Source of the DNA: Diadophis punctatus similis
Taxonomy: Eukaryota; Chordata; Lepidosauria; Squamata; Dipsadidae
DNA: 64,000 nucleotides
Reading direction: 5' to 3'
Assembly: GCA_023053685.1 (NCBI GenBank)
Contig: JALIGW010000026.1
Location: 1,839,884-1,903,883, forward strand
Of this stretch, positions 33,893-45,474 are shown in pieces. How positions within the stretch are numbered: position 1 is the first letter of the stretch; each line of letters starts with the position of its first letter. The notes beneath the pieces were generated by a model. It searched no databases. It was given only the letters and a program-made list of their open reading frames with translations, and had not been told where the DNA came from. Position numbers and translations under genes: made by a program.

Positions 33893-34515
33893 GGCGTTGA
33901 GCACGGCTGTTCCAATAACTTTCTCTGACTCAGTCTTAGTCCTTTGGCTCCGAGTGCGTTAACCTTGTTGCTTGGCGATCTCGAGGGGTAACGGGTGGGG
34001 GGGGGCGCGGGCGGGTTTAGCAATCCCGTTTAGTAATTCCACTGGAATTCTTTCTGGAATCCTGCAGCTGGGCGGCTGGAGACGGGCCTCCAGTTACAGC
34101 AAGCCGAAGAACTTAAGGAGGACTCGGTTCCAGGTTTTGCTCTCGTGACAAACCCCTCCGAGCGAGCGCAGCCACACTGCAATTTCCCAGAAGTGTTTTC
34201 TCCCCGGCTAGGCCGCCCGAGACCCCCCTGTTACGTAATTTTGGCTTCTCTTGTGGTTTGCTGCCACTCCCCCCTCCCTTCCCCCCCCCAGGCTTTTATG
34301 TTCAACTCTGCCGTTATCAAGGAATATGGATTAGTCAGTTCTGTCGTACACACAATGGGTTCCTTTTGTGGGCCTGGAATGGCGGCTTTCCTTCCAGAAA
34401 TGGGGTGGGTTCTGGTTTGGGGGTTTAATTCATCTCAGCCCTGAGGGTAAGGGAGAGGAATTTGGAATTCTTTCTCTCTCTTTTATATGGATTTATATGC
34501 CGCCCAACTCCCAGG
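33893..34515. other. Single-copy intron sequence, moderately GC-rich
   Basis: A few CpGs and G/C homopolymers (33998-34006, 34283-34290); no promoter or exon evidence. Confidence 0.4.
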
Positions 34516-34680
34516 GGACTAGCAGAATTGGGGGGGACCTTGGAGGTCCTCTAGTCCACCACCCCCCCCCCCCCCGCTGAAGCAGGAGATCCTATCCTAT
34601 TCCGGACAAATGGGTTGTCCAATCTCTTCTTCAAAATCAGGGTTGGCGCACCCACAACTTCTGAAGGCATGCCGTCCCTT
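34516..34680 (-). mobile_element. CR1 3' fragment with C homopolymer
   Basis: GGGACCTTGGAGGTCCTCTA then a roughly 15-base C run and CAATCTCTTCTTCAAAATC. Confidence 0.8.
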
Positions 34681-35165
34681 TGATCCAAGATAGCTCTACC
34701 TTGACCCACCTTGGAATAAGAGGGGGGAGAGAGGTGAAAGTCACTCAGGCTCGCAAGGTGCTGTTATAGGTTTGAGGGCCAGATCAAAAGCTTAGGAACC
34801 AGAGACAAAGCCCAGTGCAAACCAAACAATAGATATCAGATGGCTGGACAGCTATCTAAACAGGAATTCCTTCCAGCCATTGTGTGATAAAATAGCAGGC
34901 CGCTTCAAGTTCTGGTCGTCTCTGCCAAGTAACTCTTCCTTCCTGGATTCTCTGGAAACAAGGAAAAATCGGCTGGGAAAAGAGAGATGAGGAATTGAGG
35001 GTTGAATTTTGTTAATGATCAAATTGCGGGTGGGGAGAGACTCTCAAAGAATTTCAGAAACCCATCCATTATAGGAGAACTGAAGAAGAAAAAGCATCCA
35101 GGGAAATGGAGCGGTCTACAATTTCCATATTGTTGTGGAAAAAAAAACACACCAACATGGATAGA
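34681..35165. other. Single-copy intron sequence
   Basis: Nothing recognised; no supported exon. Confidence 0.4.
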
Positions 35166-35950
35166 ACATAGAATAATAGGGTTGGAGGAGACCTTAGAGG
35201 TCATCTAGTCCAACTCCCTGCTTGAGCAGCAGACCCTATAGCAGATATGGCGAACATTTTCGGCACAGAGTGCCCAAACTGGACTGTGTGTGTGCCAGAG
35301 CACCGGAAACCTGAAAACCAGCTGGCCCGTGCACGGATACATGGTTTTTGGCAATTTTTGGCCTATTTTCGGGCCATTTTCAGGCCGCTTTTCGGGCCAA
35401 ATATAGCCGAAAAGCAGCCCGGAAAATAGCCTGAAAACGACCCGAAAAACGGTCTGGAATGCTACATCTAGTTTTGGTCACCACATTACCAAAAAAAGAG
35501 GTTGAAACGTTGGAAAAAGTGCAAAGAAGAGCAACTAAGATGATTAAGACAAAAACAAATGAAGAACGGTTGCAGGAATTTGGCATGGCCAGTGTAGAGA
35601 AAAGAAGGACTTAGGGGTGACATGATAGCAGTCTTCCAATATTTGAGGGGCTGCCACAGAGAGGAGGGGGGTCCACCTATTCTCCAAAGCACCTGAGGGC
35701 AGGACAAGAAGCAACAGATGGAAACTCCTCGAGGAGAGAAGCAACCTGGAACTCAGGAGACTCCTAACAGTGAGGACAATTAACCAGTGGAACAACTTGC
35801 CTCCAGAAGTTCAGTGCTTCATCACTGGAGATTTTTTTAAAGAAAAGACTGGACAGCCATTTGTCTGAAATGGTATAGGATCTCCTTCTTGAGCAAGGGG
35901 TTGGACTAGAAGACCTCCAAGGTCCCTTCCAGCTCCATCCTGATTGATTG
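35166..35950. mobile_element. CR1 pair around a hAT-like element
   Basis: Minus-strand CR1 end at 35166-35238, then at about 35239-35455 a GATATGGCGAACATTTTCGG element (with CAGAGTGCCCAAACTGGAC and GCCATTTTCAGGCCGCTTTT) typical of squamate hAT-like repeats, then a plus-strand CR1 copy at 35458-35945 with the ORF2 C-terminal region and 3' end. Confidence 0.8.
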
Positions 35951-36051
35951 ACTTCCTGCTGAAATAAAACTTTGCTTTGCGTGGCCCGTTGCAGACCCGG
36001 AAGGGTGACAGGGGGCATCCGGAGATGTTTTTCTCCCGCTAGGAATTTCCC

Positions 36052-36056
<5 letters not shown>

Positions 36057-36148
<92 letters not shown>

Positions 36149-36170
36149 CCTCCCTCCCTCCCTCCCTCTC
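36057..36170. repeat. TC dinucleotide array near exon 1a
   Basis: About 114 bases of TC with two TTTC interruptions, ending in CTCC repeats, 640 bases before the exon 1a start codon. Confidence 0.96.
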
Positions 36171-36809
36171 TCATCCAAAGTTGCATGCTTGCCTCTTTTG
36201 GTCTCAACAAAACTGGGACTCTTAGGAGTTAAGTATGTGCGGTGGGCGTTCCAGGCGTTCCTGATGTCACGCCAGAGAATGAAGGAAGGCCTTTGTTGGC
36301 AATTCGAGTTTTGCAATTCAAGCGTCTGCTGAGCCAGGAGCGAACCAGCCCCTGCCTCCCCTCCTTGGACAGACGGACGGACGGAAGGGACGGAGGGATG
36401 GGGAGATTCAGGAGCATTTGCTCCAAGTAACTCCGGTTTCTTTCTCCCTCCATTTCCCCTCCTCTCTTTTTTCCCCCCTCCCTTTTTAAAAAGCCAACTT
36501 CTCCCTTCTTTCCTTTTCTGCCGGAGTCGCTTAAGGGGGCCTAAAGAATGCAAAGCTCAGGACAAGCAGCTAACTTTTGGGGAGAGGCGCGACGGAAGGC
36601 GTCAGAAATGGATGGCCGGCGTTGAATTAACGGTTTTCAGAAGGCTGGATTTATAGTGGAATTATTATTATTATTTTGGGGGTTAAAAAAAGGCAGAGAG
36701 GGTTTGGGTTTTTTTTTTTTTTTTGCTTGGAGGTTGAGGGAGAAGAGGAGGAAAGCAGGGGGACATCGGCGGAGAGTCTCGGCTGGAGGGGTTCCTCTAA
36801 CCAATGAAA
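36171..36809 (+). promoter_or_regulatory. Probable promoter and 5' UTR of exon 1a
   Basis: Non-repetitive sequence between a 115-bp TC array and the 1a start codon. GC content is intermediate, with a few CpGs (for example GGCGCGACGGAAGGCGTC near 36586), a short ATT run and a T homopolymer at about 36710-36724. Human exon 1a sits in a strong CpG island, whereas this block is noticeably less CpG-rich. That is an observation, not proof of promoter loss. Promoter function is inferred only from its position directly 5' of a first coding exon. Confidence 0.5.
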
Positions 36810-36888
36810 ATGTTGGAGATTTGCCTGAAATTAGTCGGTTGTAAGTCGAAAAAGGGACTCTCTTCGTCGTCCAGTTGCTATTTAGAAG
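36810..36888 (+). CDS. ABL1: ABL1 alternative first coding exon 1a
   Basis: First coding exon of the shorter, non-myristoylated ABL1 isoform. It encodes 26 codons plus one base, [16 protein letters not shown] then a serine run and CYLE, apparently identical to mammalian exon 1a. It ends phase 1 at a strong GTAAGT donor (36889), the same phase as exon 1b, so either first exon splices to exon 2 in frame. An in-frame ATG lies two codons upstream at 36804 and would add Met-Lys; 36810 is preferred because it matches the conserved N-terminus and has A at -3. Without Gly2 the product is not myristoylated. It lies 34.4 kb downstream of exon 1b and needs its own promoter in 36171-36809. Confidence 0.96.
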
Positions 36889-37088
36889 GTAAGTCCAGGG
36901 CTGAGTGGTTGAAAAGTAGATCTTTGTTTTGTTCCCGACTTCACTTCTGCTGTAGGGCCTGTAGTGGATCTCCTTCTCTGGAGCAGACGTCCTTCTGGAA
37001 AGGAAGGACTCTGCTGTGGATCTGGAGGAGAATGGCTCCTTTGAGGAGGGGGCTGAATTAGGAACTTTCAAAGTCCTTGTCCCAAAGT

Positions 37089-37310
37089 TCCTTCCTTCCT
37101 TCCTTCCTTCCTTCCTTTTTCTTTTCTTTCTTTCTTCCTTCCTTCCTTCCTTCCTTCCTTCCTTCCTTCCTTCCTTCCTTCCTTCCTTCTTTCTTTTCTT
37201 TTCTTTTCTTTTCTTTTCTTTTCTTTCATTTCTTTCTTTCTCTCTTTTCTTTTCTTTCTTTCTTTTCTTTCTTTCACTCTCACTCTTTTCTTTTCTTTTC
37301 TTTTCCAGGA
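37089..37310. repeat. TTCC/TTTTC array downstream of exon 1a
   Basis: TTCC repeats then TTTTC and TTTC repeats, beginning 200 bases after the exon 1a donor. Confidence 0.95.
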
Positions 37311-38600
37311 GAAAACAGGGCAATGGAATAAGCAGTGGATTCTTGGCTGCCTCAGTTTCCTCTTGGCCCACCTCGGGCCATGCTCAAGTTAGAGAGGATA
37401 GTGTGGTTCTCCATCTCCTCCTCTTCCTTTTCCTCTTCTTCTTCTTCGTCTTCCTTTTCTCCTCTCACTCCTCTTCCCCTTAAACCCTCCTCCTCTTCCT
37501 CCTCCTCCTCCTCCTCCCTTCCAATATGGGAAAAAGGTACTGGCCAAACAGGTGATTTTTATTAACTTCTAGAGCACACACACACAAAAAAAGGTTGTGC
37601 CTCTTTTCTCTTCCATGTATGGTTGAAGAACATTGGGGAAGGTTTGTGAGAAAAATAGCCTAACCAGCAGGCCTTAGGGTATCTAATACCCCTGTTCCAG
37701 TTTGGTGGATAAAAAAAAAAGATAAAATCACTTGGACTTTCCAAGAAGAATACTTAACCAAATCCAAGGAAGGCCAAAAAAGGCTTCTTTTGGGGGTGGG
37801 GAATGTGTTTGTCACAATGATTGGTTTTAGTTTCATATATGTCCCTGCTAAATTTAATGTTTTCTTCGGATTTCCATCTTTGCAAATTCTTTGGGGTTTA
37901 GGATTTAAGGGAGTGAACTTCCAAATCCACGTTAAGAGTGAGGAAAACATTTGTTGGGCCCCCTTCAGCCAGGGGAAGGATTAATCATATTAATTATGGC
38001 ATTTCTGGGGAATGTTGGCCATTCGATGTTTGTTGCAGCTCATCGCATACTTTCCACTCGGACTCGGTGAAGTCTCTTCATCGCATCATTGCTCTGCTCC
38101 CGTTTCTGCAACGGGCAACCATCTCTTATTTTCCAAATCGAGGATAAATCTCTCCCGCCCCCCCCTCCTCTTTCCCCGTGGCATTGTACTCAATAACTTT
38201 TGTTTTTCCAGGATTTCAATGGTGGATTAGTCAGGAGTTCTGGACGCCACTCAAATGCAAACATCAGGCGGGCCAAGAATTCTTTTTCCTCCCCCTTTTC
38301 TTCTCGGCCTGTCAGTTTTGAAAGCAGAAACAAGGCCACGTGATTTTTCCTCCAGCCACTCAGCGCTGTGGGTTGCTTGAATGTCAAAAGATGCCCCCCC
38401 CCAAAAAAAATTCCTCCCCGAAACTCAAAAGTTTGAAAAAGTGGGTTCAAAGGATATATATATATCCTTTGTCCAGGATATTTGTCCGGAATGGTTTATA
38501 AATGATCCTGAATCAAAATCAAGTATTTTCTTCGTCATCTCAGGGACTCAGTCTGTTGGAGAACTCAAAGCAAGCACAGGTTATTGGTAGAAGAGTATAT
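37311..38600. other. Intron sequence with TTC/TCC-rich stretch
   Basis: A pyrimidine-rich segment at 37420-37520, then single-copy DNA. Contains a small self-complementary ATATATAT with GGATATATATATATCC near 38453-38468. Confidence 0.45.
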
Positions 38601-38604
38601 TTGT

Positions 38605-39150
38605 AGCTCAGGGTTGAACTGTGGGGTCCTTGGTGGTATCTGAGCTTGGTGGTTTTCTTGCAGACGTTTCATGGCCCAGCTAGGCAGCATCATCAGTGTT
38701 AGAAGGGAGTGGGACATTCTCTCTGTTTATATACAGAAGCTCTGAGCTTGGTGGTTTTCTTGCAGACGTTTCATTACCCAACTAGGTAACATCATCAGTG
38801 TTAGAAGGGAGTGGGATTTGTGGAAAGGAGGAGGAGGAGAAGGAGGAGGAGGAGGAGGAGGACAACTGTGGGGTCCTTGGTGCTCTCTGAGCTTGCTGGT
38901 TTTCTTGCAGACGTTTCAAGACCCAACTAGGTAACATCATCAGTATTAGAAGGGAGTGGGACTTTCTCTCTGTTTATATACAGAAGCTCTGAGCTTGCTG
39001 GTTTTCTTGCAGACATTTCATGACCCGACTAGGTAACATCATCAGTACTAGAAGAGAGCTTTCTTCTATTCAGTGCTACCTTCTAGCACTGATGATGTTA
39101 CCTAGTCGGGTCATGAAATGTCTGCAAGAAAACAGGTGACTTCCGAGAAT
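38605..39150. mobile_element. Dispersed repeat in several internal copies
   Basis: The sequence TGAGCTTGGTGGTTTTCTTG, CAGACGTTTCATKACCCAAC and AGGTAACATCATCAGTGTTA occurs four times in one orientation (from about 38640, 38742, 38886 and 38990), plus a complementary copy at 39078-39135 forming a hairpin. A GGAGGA-rich array is embedded at 38820-38863. Class unknown; Penelope-like elements are one possibility. Confidence 0.7.
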
Positions 39151-39221
39151 ACCAGGGGCCCCACAGCTCCTCCTCCTCCATTCAAAGTTCTGTTGGTCTC
39201 CCCCCCCCCCCAGTCACATGA

Positions 39222-39442
39222 CCAAACTTAAGCTGCTCAACAACATGGTCACATGACTGTTTTTTACAACGGTCCTGCCAAAAATGGACACTTCTGGTAT
39301 TGGACACAACCACAGCCGTATCCAACCATTGGCTCAACTCTTTAACAACCCCAGAGAAGACTTAAGAGGTCATTACGACTATCATGGCTTATGACTGTGA
39401 TGGGCAGGCACCATTACGGTGATATATCGAGAACTACCTGAA
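39222..39442 (+). mobile_element. MITE, diverged copy
   Basis: ATGGTCACATGACTG, AACCATTGGCTCAACTC and the end ATATCGAGAACTACCTG. Confidence 0.65.
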
Positions 39443-39496
39443 TGGAAATGAATGAAAAATGCACAAATAATGGCGAGTTTTTCGAGTCAAAGCACA

Positions 39497-39840
39497 ATAG
39501 AATACAATAAAATAGAGCTGGAAGGGACCTTGGAGGTCTTCTAGTCCAACCCCCTGCTTAGGCAGGAAACCCTACGCCACTTCAGACAAATGGTTGTCCA
39601 GTCTCTTCTTAAAAACCTCCAGTGATGGAGCATTCACAACTTCTGGAGGCAAGCAGTTCCACTGATTAATTGTCCTCACTGCCATGAAATTTCTACTTAA
39701 TTCTAGGTTGGATCTCTCCTTGATTAGTTTTCATTTGTTACTTCTTGTCCTGCCCTCAGTTGCTTTGGAGAATAGGATCTCCCCCTCTTTCGTGTGACTG
39801 CCCCTCAAATATTGGAAGATTGCTATTTTATCAATATCTC
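39497..39840 (-). mobile_element. CR1 LINE 3' end
   Basis: Minus-strand copy preceded by ATAGAATACAATAAAATAG, the short pentamer tail, then GCTGGAAGGGACCTTGGAGG to the ORF2 C-terminal region. Confidence 0.92.
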
Positions 39841-39994
39841 CTAGCTTTTCACATAACACATTATTTCTTAATTAAGTCACAACCCGCTCAGAGAGAAATC
39901 TTTTGGCACTGGAGGCTGTATTAAAATTATCTGCCTGCCTGGGGAACCTAAGAAGGACAGCTGATAATATGATGACCTCCAAGTATTCAGACTG

Positions 39995-40316
<322 letters not shown>

Positions 40317-40440
40317 GGGTTTAGGTGATTGAGGTGGGGGCATCTAAAGGTAAAACCGTAAGAGACTATTTTTGTTCCTTAAAACCTGCAAACTGGAAAA
40401 ATCAACCCAACTTTTAGGAATCAATCAGAATAGAGCTGGA

Positions 40441-40732
40441 AGTGACTTATGCATGTTTTTCACACTTACGACTGTGGCCGCATCCTCCTTATCAAAATTC
40501 GGACGCTTGGCAGCTGACTCATATTTATGACGGTCGCAATGTCCCGGGGTCACACGATCCCCTTTTGCGACCTTCTGACAAGCAACGTCAATGATTCACT
40601 GAACAACCGCAGTGATTCATTTAACAACGGGGGCAAGGAAGGCTGTAAAATGGGGCAAAACTCATTTAACACCACTCTGGCTTAGCAACGTTGGGCACAA
40701 TCGTGGTCGTAGGTCAAGGACCACTCGTAATG
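40441..40732 (+). mobile_element. MITE of the AGTCCTCGACTTAC family
   Basis: TTTTTCACACTTACGACTG, GACTCATATTTATGACGG, TTCATTTAACAACGGGG and GGTCGTAGGTCAAGGACC. Confidence 0.85.
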
Positions 40733-41530
40733 TTTATTAACAAGAAAAATCAGTTATAAAAAGGGCAAAGAGTCCCGCACGACACACCTAAGGCTGAACC
40801 TTAGTAGCTAATTTATGAGAAGGTTCCTGGTTTGTAGATCTCTACAGCTTGGCAAATTGCGAGAGGTAGGGACTGTAGAACAACACCAGGGAGAAGGTCG
40901 GAGCAAGGTTGCTCAATCTTGGCAGCTGGACCACAGATGGATTTCAACTCCCAGAATTCCCCAGCCAGCCGTGTGTTGAAGTCCACACGTCTTCCAAGAT
41001 GCCACGGTTCAGAAACCAAGCTTCGAGAGTCATTTGTTGATTTTGGAAGCCGGGAATGAGGGTCCGGAGGACACAGAGGGAATTCTGGTGTTTATCCAGG
41101 GCCAGGAGCTGGGTTTTCCATCATCATCATAAAACGGCAGGAAATTTGAACTTCCAGTTTGAGAGGCTGTTGTGGTTAGGGATTGCCAAAAAGGGTTGAG
41201 TGGATGAAGAAGGATCACGTTTCCTGTTGTGGATGTGGGGTTTGATACACTTGGACCTTGAACATGGACCAAGTGGGTCCCTTAACTCCTTTCAACAGGC
41301 TTCTTGGCTTGCACGGATCTTTTGAAGGAACTCAACGCGTCTGATTTTCGACTCCTGAAGCCTGCTGAGTACCTCATTTGTGATCCATTTTGGATAAAAG
41401 AAGGCTTCCAACAATGTGTAGTCTTTGGGTTGTTGTTATCTCCCGTAGCTTCCCTCTCCTGATCATTTGAAGGCCTTTGAAATCTCTTTCACTTTTGTGC
41501 AGATATCTTTTGCTGATATCTGTCCTTTTA
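40733..41530. other. Intron sequence with a degenerate palindromic MITE
   Basis: 40912-41016 keeps AACTCCCAGAATTCCCCAGC and a diverged complementary arm; the rest is single-copy. Confidence 0.5.
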
Positions 41531-41809
41531 CCACACTTGGAATACTGTGTCCTGTGCGGGTCACCCTGATATTAAAAAAAAGATGTTGAGACCCTAGAAA
41601 AAGTGCAGAGAAGAGAAACAAAGATGATTAAGGGTCTGGAGCTAAAACATACGATGAATGATTGAGGGAACTACCCTGTTTCCCCCAAAATAAGACATCC
41701 CCTGATAATAAACCCAATCGGGCTTTGGAATGCATGGCAATAAGGCCAAGCGCTTATTTCAGGGTTCAAAAATATATAAGACAGGGTCTTATTTTGGGGG
41801 GAAACACGG

Positions 41810-41872
<63 letters not shown>

Positions 41873-41919
41873 CCTACCTACCTACCTACCTACCTACCTA
41901 CCTACCTACCTACCTACCT

Positions 41920-42006
<87 letters not shown>

Positions 42007-42490
42007 GCTCTCCTGTTTCCCCCAAAACAAGACATCCCCTGATAATAAGCCCAATCGGGCTTTTGAGTGCATGGCAATAAGGCCAAGCGCTTATTTCAGG
42101 GTTCAAAAAAAATATAAGACAGGGTCTTATTTTCAGGGAAACACGGTAGGTATGTCTAGTCTAAAGAAGAGAAGGACTAGGGATGACTTGATAGCAGCGT
42201 TCCAGTATCTGAGGGGCTGCCCCAAAGAAGAAGGGGTCATCCTATTCTCCAAAGCACCTGAAGGCAGGAGAAGAAACAATGGATGGGAACTAATCCAGGA
42301 GAGAAGCAACCTAGAACTAAGGAGAAATTCCCTGACAGTGAGAACAATTAAGCTTGTTCTCCAGAAGTTATGGATCCTCCATCACAGAAGGTTTTCAAGA
42401 AGAGGTTGGTCCAGAATGGTATAAGGTCCCTTGCTTGAGTAGGGGGCTGGATCTGAAGACCTCCCAAGTTTCCTTCAGACTCATTCTGCA
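41531..42490 (+). mobile_element. CR1 copy interrupted by a duplicated MITE and microsatellites
   Basis: CR1 runs 41531-41672 (ACACTTGGAATACTGTGTCC to TGAATGATTGAGGGAACT) and resumes at 42149 (GTATGTCTAGTCTAAAGAAG) to about 42480. The 476 bases between are not CR1. Confidence 0.9.
41674..42146. mobile_element. Two copies of a mariner-type MITE around a compound microsatellite
   Basis: Copy 1 (41674-41810) and copy 2 (42012-42146) are nearly identical: CCTGTTTCCCCCAAAATAAG at the left, AATCGGGCTTTTGAGTGCAT inside, and GTCTTATTTTGGGGGGAAAC then CACGGT at the right. Inverted ends and flanking TA fit Tc1/mariner. Between them lie TATC (41812-41870), TACC (41871-41923) and TC (41925-42010) arrays. 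Confidence 0.9.
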
Positions 42491-43139
42491 TTCTGTATCT
42501 CAACACAGTCAACAAAAGGGAATGCCCCAATCTGTTCAACGTTCATTCTCCTGTTGAAGAACTCTTAATGAATCTGCCAACTTGTAACTGAAGATCGTGT
42601 TTCCATGTCCTGAATTCAAGAGAGGGTGGAGACCACCTGAAATGATTTCCTACTTGTCCCTCTTTAGGCATCTGATAGGGTGTTATCCTGTCTCCACCCA
42701 TTCTCCATTTCCAGGCCTTCCTTCATCCCAGCTGGTCTGCCTCTTCTTTGACCCTTTCTCAGTTCCTCCCAAACTTTCTCAAAAGGTGAAGCTCAGATGA
42801 ATTTGTGGATCTGGCCAGGGTTTGTGGAGAATAAAGGCTGCACTTCCCACAGGAAGATGGCGGCCGTTTCTTCTTCCTTGTTTCCACCCATGGAATGGTT
42901 TTTAATCACCCTTAAAGTATCGTTCTAAGGAGGATTCGATCTCGCTCTTTGAAGGATTTGGCTCTGATTGGAGGCTTTTTTTCCCAAGGCTCCCATGTAA
43001 AATAATATCTAGCTAAATCGATTCTGGGCCCCTAGCAGGTGGCAACATCTGCCTGACTTTGGCTGATCTTGAAAAGTTAAGACAAGGCAACTAGGCTAGT
43101 ACTTGGATGGGAAGAAAGAGGAGGAGGAGGAGGAGGAGG
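42491..43139. other. Single-copy intron sequence
   Basis: Nothing recognised; no supported exon. Confidence 0.4.
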
Positions 43140-43277
43140 AGATGAGCATGGGCATGTGACCATGGGACTACTGCAGTAGTTGTAAGTGTGAGGACCGGTC
43201 CTAAGTTGCTTTGTTCCGTGCTGTTGTAACTTTGAACAGACATTAAAGGAATGATTGTAATTTGAGGACATTCTGCA
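43140..43277 (-). mobile_element. MITE, right-end fragment
   Basis: CATGTGACCATGGGACTACT, GTGCTGTTGTAACTTTGAA and GATTGTAATTTGAGGAC. Confidence 0.75.
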
Positions 43278-43419
43278 AATCAAATAAGCTTTGCATTTCG
43301 TAATTGCTTGTTTGTTTTCTATTCTTGGCTTTTCTTCGAGAGCATAATGTGGCATGCATAGGGTTCCCTCCTCCACTTTGGCCTCAGAAAGTAGTTCAAC
43401 TCCATTACCAGTACTGTCT

Positions 43420-43725
43420 TCCTTCCTTCCTTCCTTCCTTCCTTCCTTCCTTCCTTCCTTCCTTCCTTCCTTCCTTCCTTCCTTCCTTCCTTCCTTCCTT
43501 CCTTCCTTCCCTCCCTCCCGCATCCTTCCTTCCGTGACTTCAGCCTTCCTTCCTTCCTTCCTTCCTTCCTTCCTTCCTTCCTTCCTTCCTTCCTTCCTCC
43601 CTCCCTCCCTCCCTCCCTCCCTCCCTCCCTCCCGCATCCTTTCTTCCTTAAACTTCAGCATCCCTCCCTCCCTCCCTCCCTTCCTTCCTCCTCTTTTAAT
43701 CCTCCCTCCCTCCCTCCGCTTACCA
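43420..43725. repeat. TTCC/TCCC array with CGCATCC spacers
   Basis: TTCC units, TCCC units, a CCCGCATCCTTCCTTCCG spacer near 43517 and a related CCCGCATCC spacer near 43632. Confidence 0.94.
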
Positions 43726-44216
43726 ATTCTGGTAGTTGTGTTCTCATAAAATTGGCTGTGTATGTGTGCTAAATTGGAGAAAGCTGTCGGACACAACACC
43801 CCCCCCCCCCCCAGGGACCTGCAGCCTTTTCAGAGAACTTAAAAGGCCAAAATCTGAGATCATCATCAAACCTCTTCTGGTTTCTGTAATCTCACCTTCA
43901 AGATCTCACATGAGATTGCTGGAGCTTCTCACAACTGCCACGTTCTTACTGGGAAACTCAACTTCTCCAGGGAGAGCGAAGGAAGGGCTGAGCTACGGAG
44001 AACTTTGTCAGAGGGTGGCTGTTTCTTTCTTTTTCTTTTGTCTTTTTTCCAATTAAAATCCATAACTTTCAGATCTCTTCCAGGAACACTGAAACCCCCT
44101 GTCTCATATTTCTACAAAAGAGACTCAGTTCCTGCCGTTGTACGTTCTTTATGAAGATGTTTATTCTAATTTTATGTTTTTTAAATCCCAACACTTTCAA
44201 AATGGTGCCATCCTAT
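43726..44216. other. Single-copy intron sequence
   Basis: Nothing recognised apart from a 14-base C run at 43799-43812. Confidence 0.4.
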
Positions 44217-44792
44217 AAGTAGTCCTCGATTTGGCGCAGTGGCGCCGAGGTGGCGCAGTGGTTAAATGCAGCACTGCAGGCTGCTAGTTCAGCAGTTCAG
44301 CTGTTCAAATCTCACCGGCTCAAGGTTGACTCAGTTTTCCATCCTTCTGAGGTGGGTAAAATGAGGACCCAGATTGTTGGGGGAAATATGCTGAACTCTG
44401 TAAACCGCTTAGAGAGGGCTGTAAAACACTATGAAGCAGTATATAAGTCTAAGTGCTATTGCTATTGCTATTTATTTTGCCACAGTCGTTAAACGAATTG
44501 CTGCAATTGTAAAGGGAATTACATGGTCTTTAAGTAAATCTGTCTCCTCCCCCTGCCCCATTGACTTCACTTGTCAGAAGGTCGCAAAAGGGGATCGCGT
44601 AATCTCGGGACACTACGGCCGTCATAAATAAGAGTCAGTTGCCAAGCATCCAAATTTTGATCATGTGACCAGGGGAATGCTGCAATGGTCATAAGTGTGG
44701 AAAAAAAGGTCATCAGTCACTTTTTTTCAGTGCTGTGGTAACTTCGGACGGTCACTGAACAAATAGTTGTAATTCAAGAACTATCTGTAACG
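44217..44792 (-). mobile_element. MITE split by a SINE
   Basis: The MITE end AGTAGTCCTCGATTT (44219) is separated from the rest (44474-44792, ending AATTCAAGAACTATCTG) by a plus-strand tRNA-SINE at about 44240-44472. The SINE is therefore the younger insertion. Confidence 0.85.
44240..44473 (+). mobile_element. tRNA-derived SINE, full length
   Basis: GCCGAGGTGGCGCAGTGG, TTCAAATCTCACCGGCTC, AGTGCTATTGCTATTGCTAT. Confidence 0.92.
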
Positions 44793-45474
44793 TTCTGGTC
44801 CTCTAAATTTTTCCAGATCTGCCATCTGCCATTTTCTCCATTCACACTTGGCAATCACACAGGCACACATACACACCAAACAACCTGCTTAGTTATCCCT
44901 TAAACTTCCTTGCTCTTTTTGTTTATTTCATGCGGGGGGGGGGGGGGCTTCCTAAAACCAATTCCCAGCGACAATTTTTCCTTCCAACTGCTTTTGAGTT
45001 AAGGTCTTGGGTGAGCCAATTTTTCTTTTTCTTTCTTTTTTTTTAAAAAAAGACTTGGCTTAGCTCCAAAGATACCAATCCAGGGCACTTAACCAAGCTC
45101 TCTTTTTTGTGGTTTCCATCAATCTTGGTTTGTATCCTCTTTTCCACTCGATCCCACCTGGTAAATATTATCTCAAGTGGCCGGAAGAAAGAAAGATTTT
45201 GGCAGCTCTGGCTGGCCGGCTTGCAAAACTCCCCCCCCTCTTCCCTCTTGCTTGCAATATGCGCGACCCCTCCCATGCAGAAAAACGTCCCGACAGCCTC
45301 TGCTAAACCTTGGAAAAAAGGAACCAGGTGGAAATCTCCCAAAGAAAAGAGAAGCAAACTTGCTTTTGGGGGGCAACAAAAATGACAAAACTGAAAAGGT
45401 GTTTTTGAAGGAGAAATTATCCCTGTGAAGTTGAAATTCCCATTTTAAAGATCAAGGGGGGAAAAAAGAGGAAG
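44793..45474. other. Single-copy intron sequence
   Basis: A 13-base G run at 44935-44947; nothing else recognised. Confidence 0.4.

Noticed and set aside
33073..33900. 275-codon Glu/Lys/Arg-rich frame (and the 240-268 codon Ser/Phe/Pro frames on the other strand)
   Set aside because: Translated polypurine tract. Every frame on each strand is open for the same reason; there is no start context, no domain and no conserved codon pattern.
36836..36852. GGTTGTAAGTCGAAAAAG inside exon 1a resembles the MITE end GGTCGTAAGTCGAGGAC
   Set aside because: It encodes the conserved LVGCKSKK of ABL1 in the right frame. Similarity is chance; the MITE did not create the exon.
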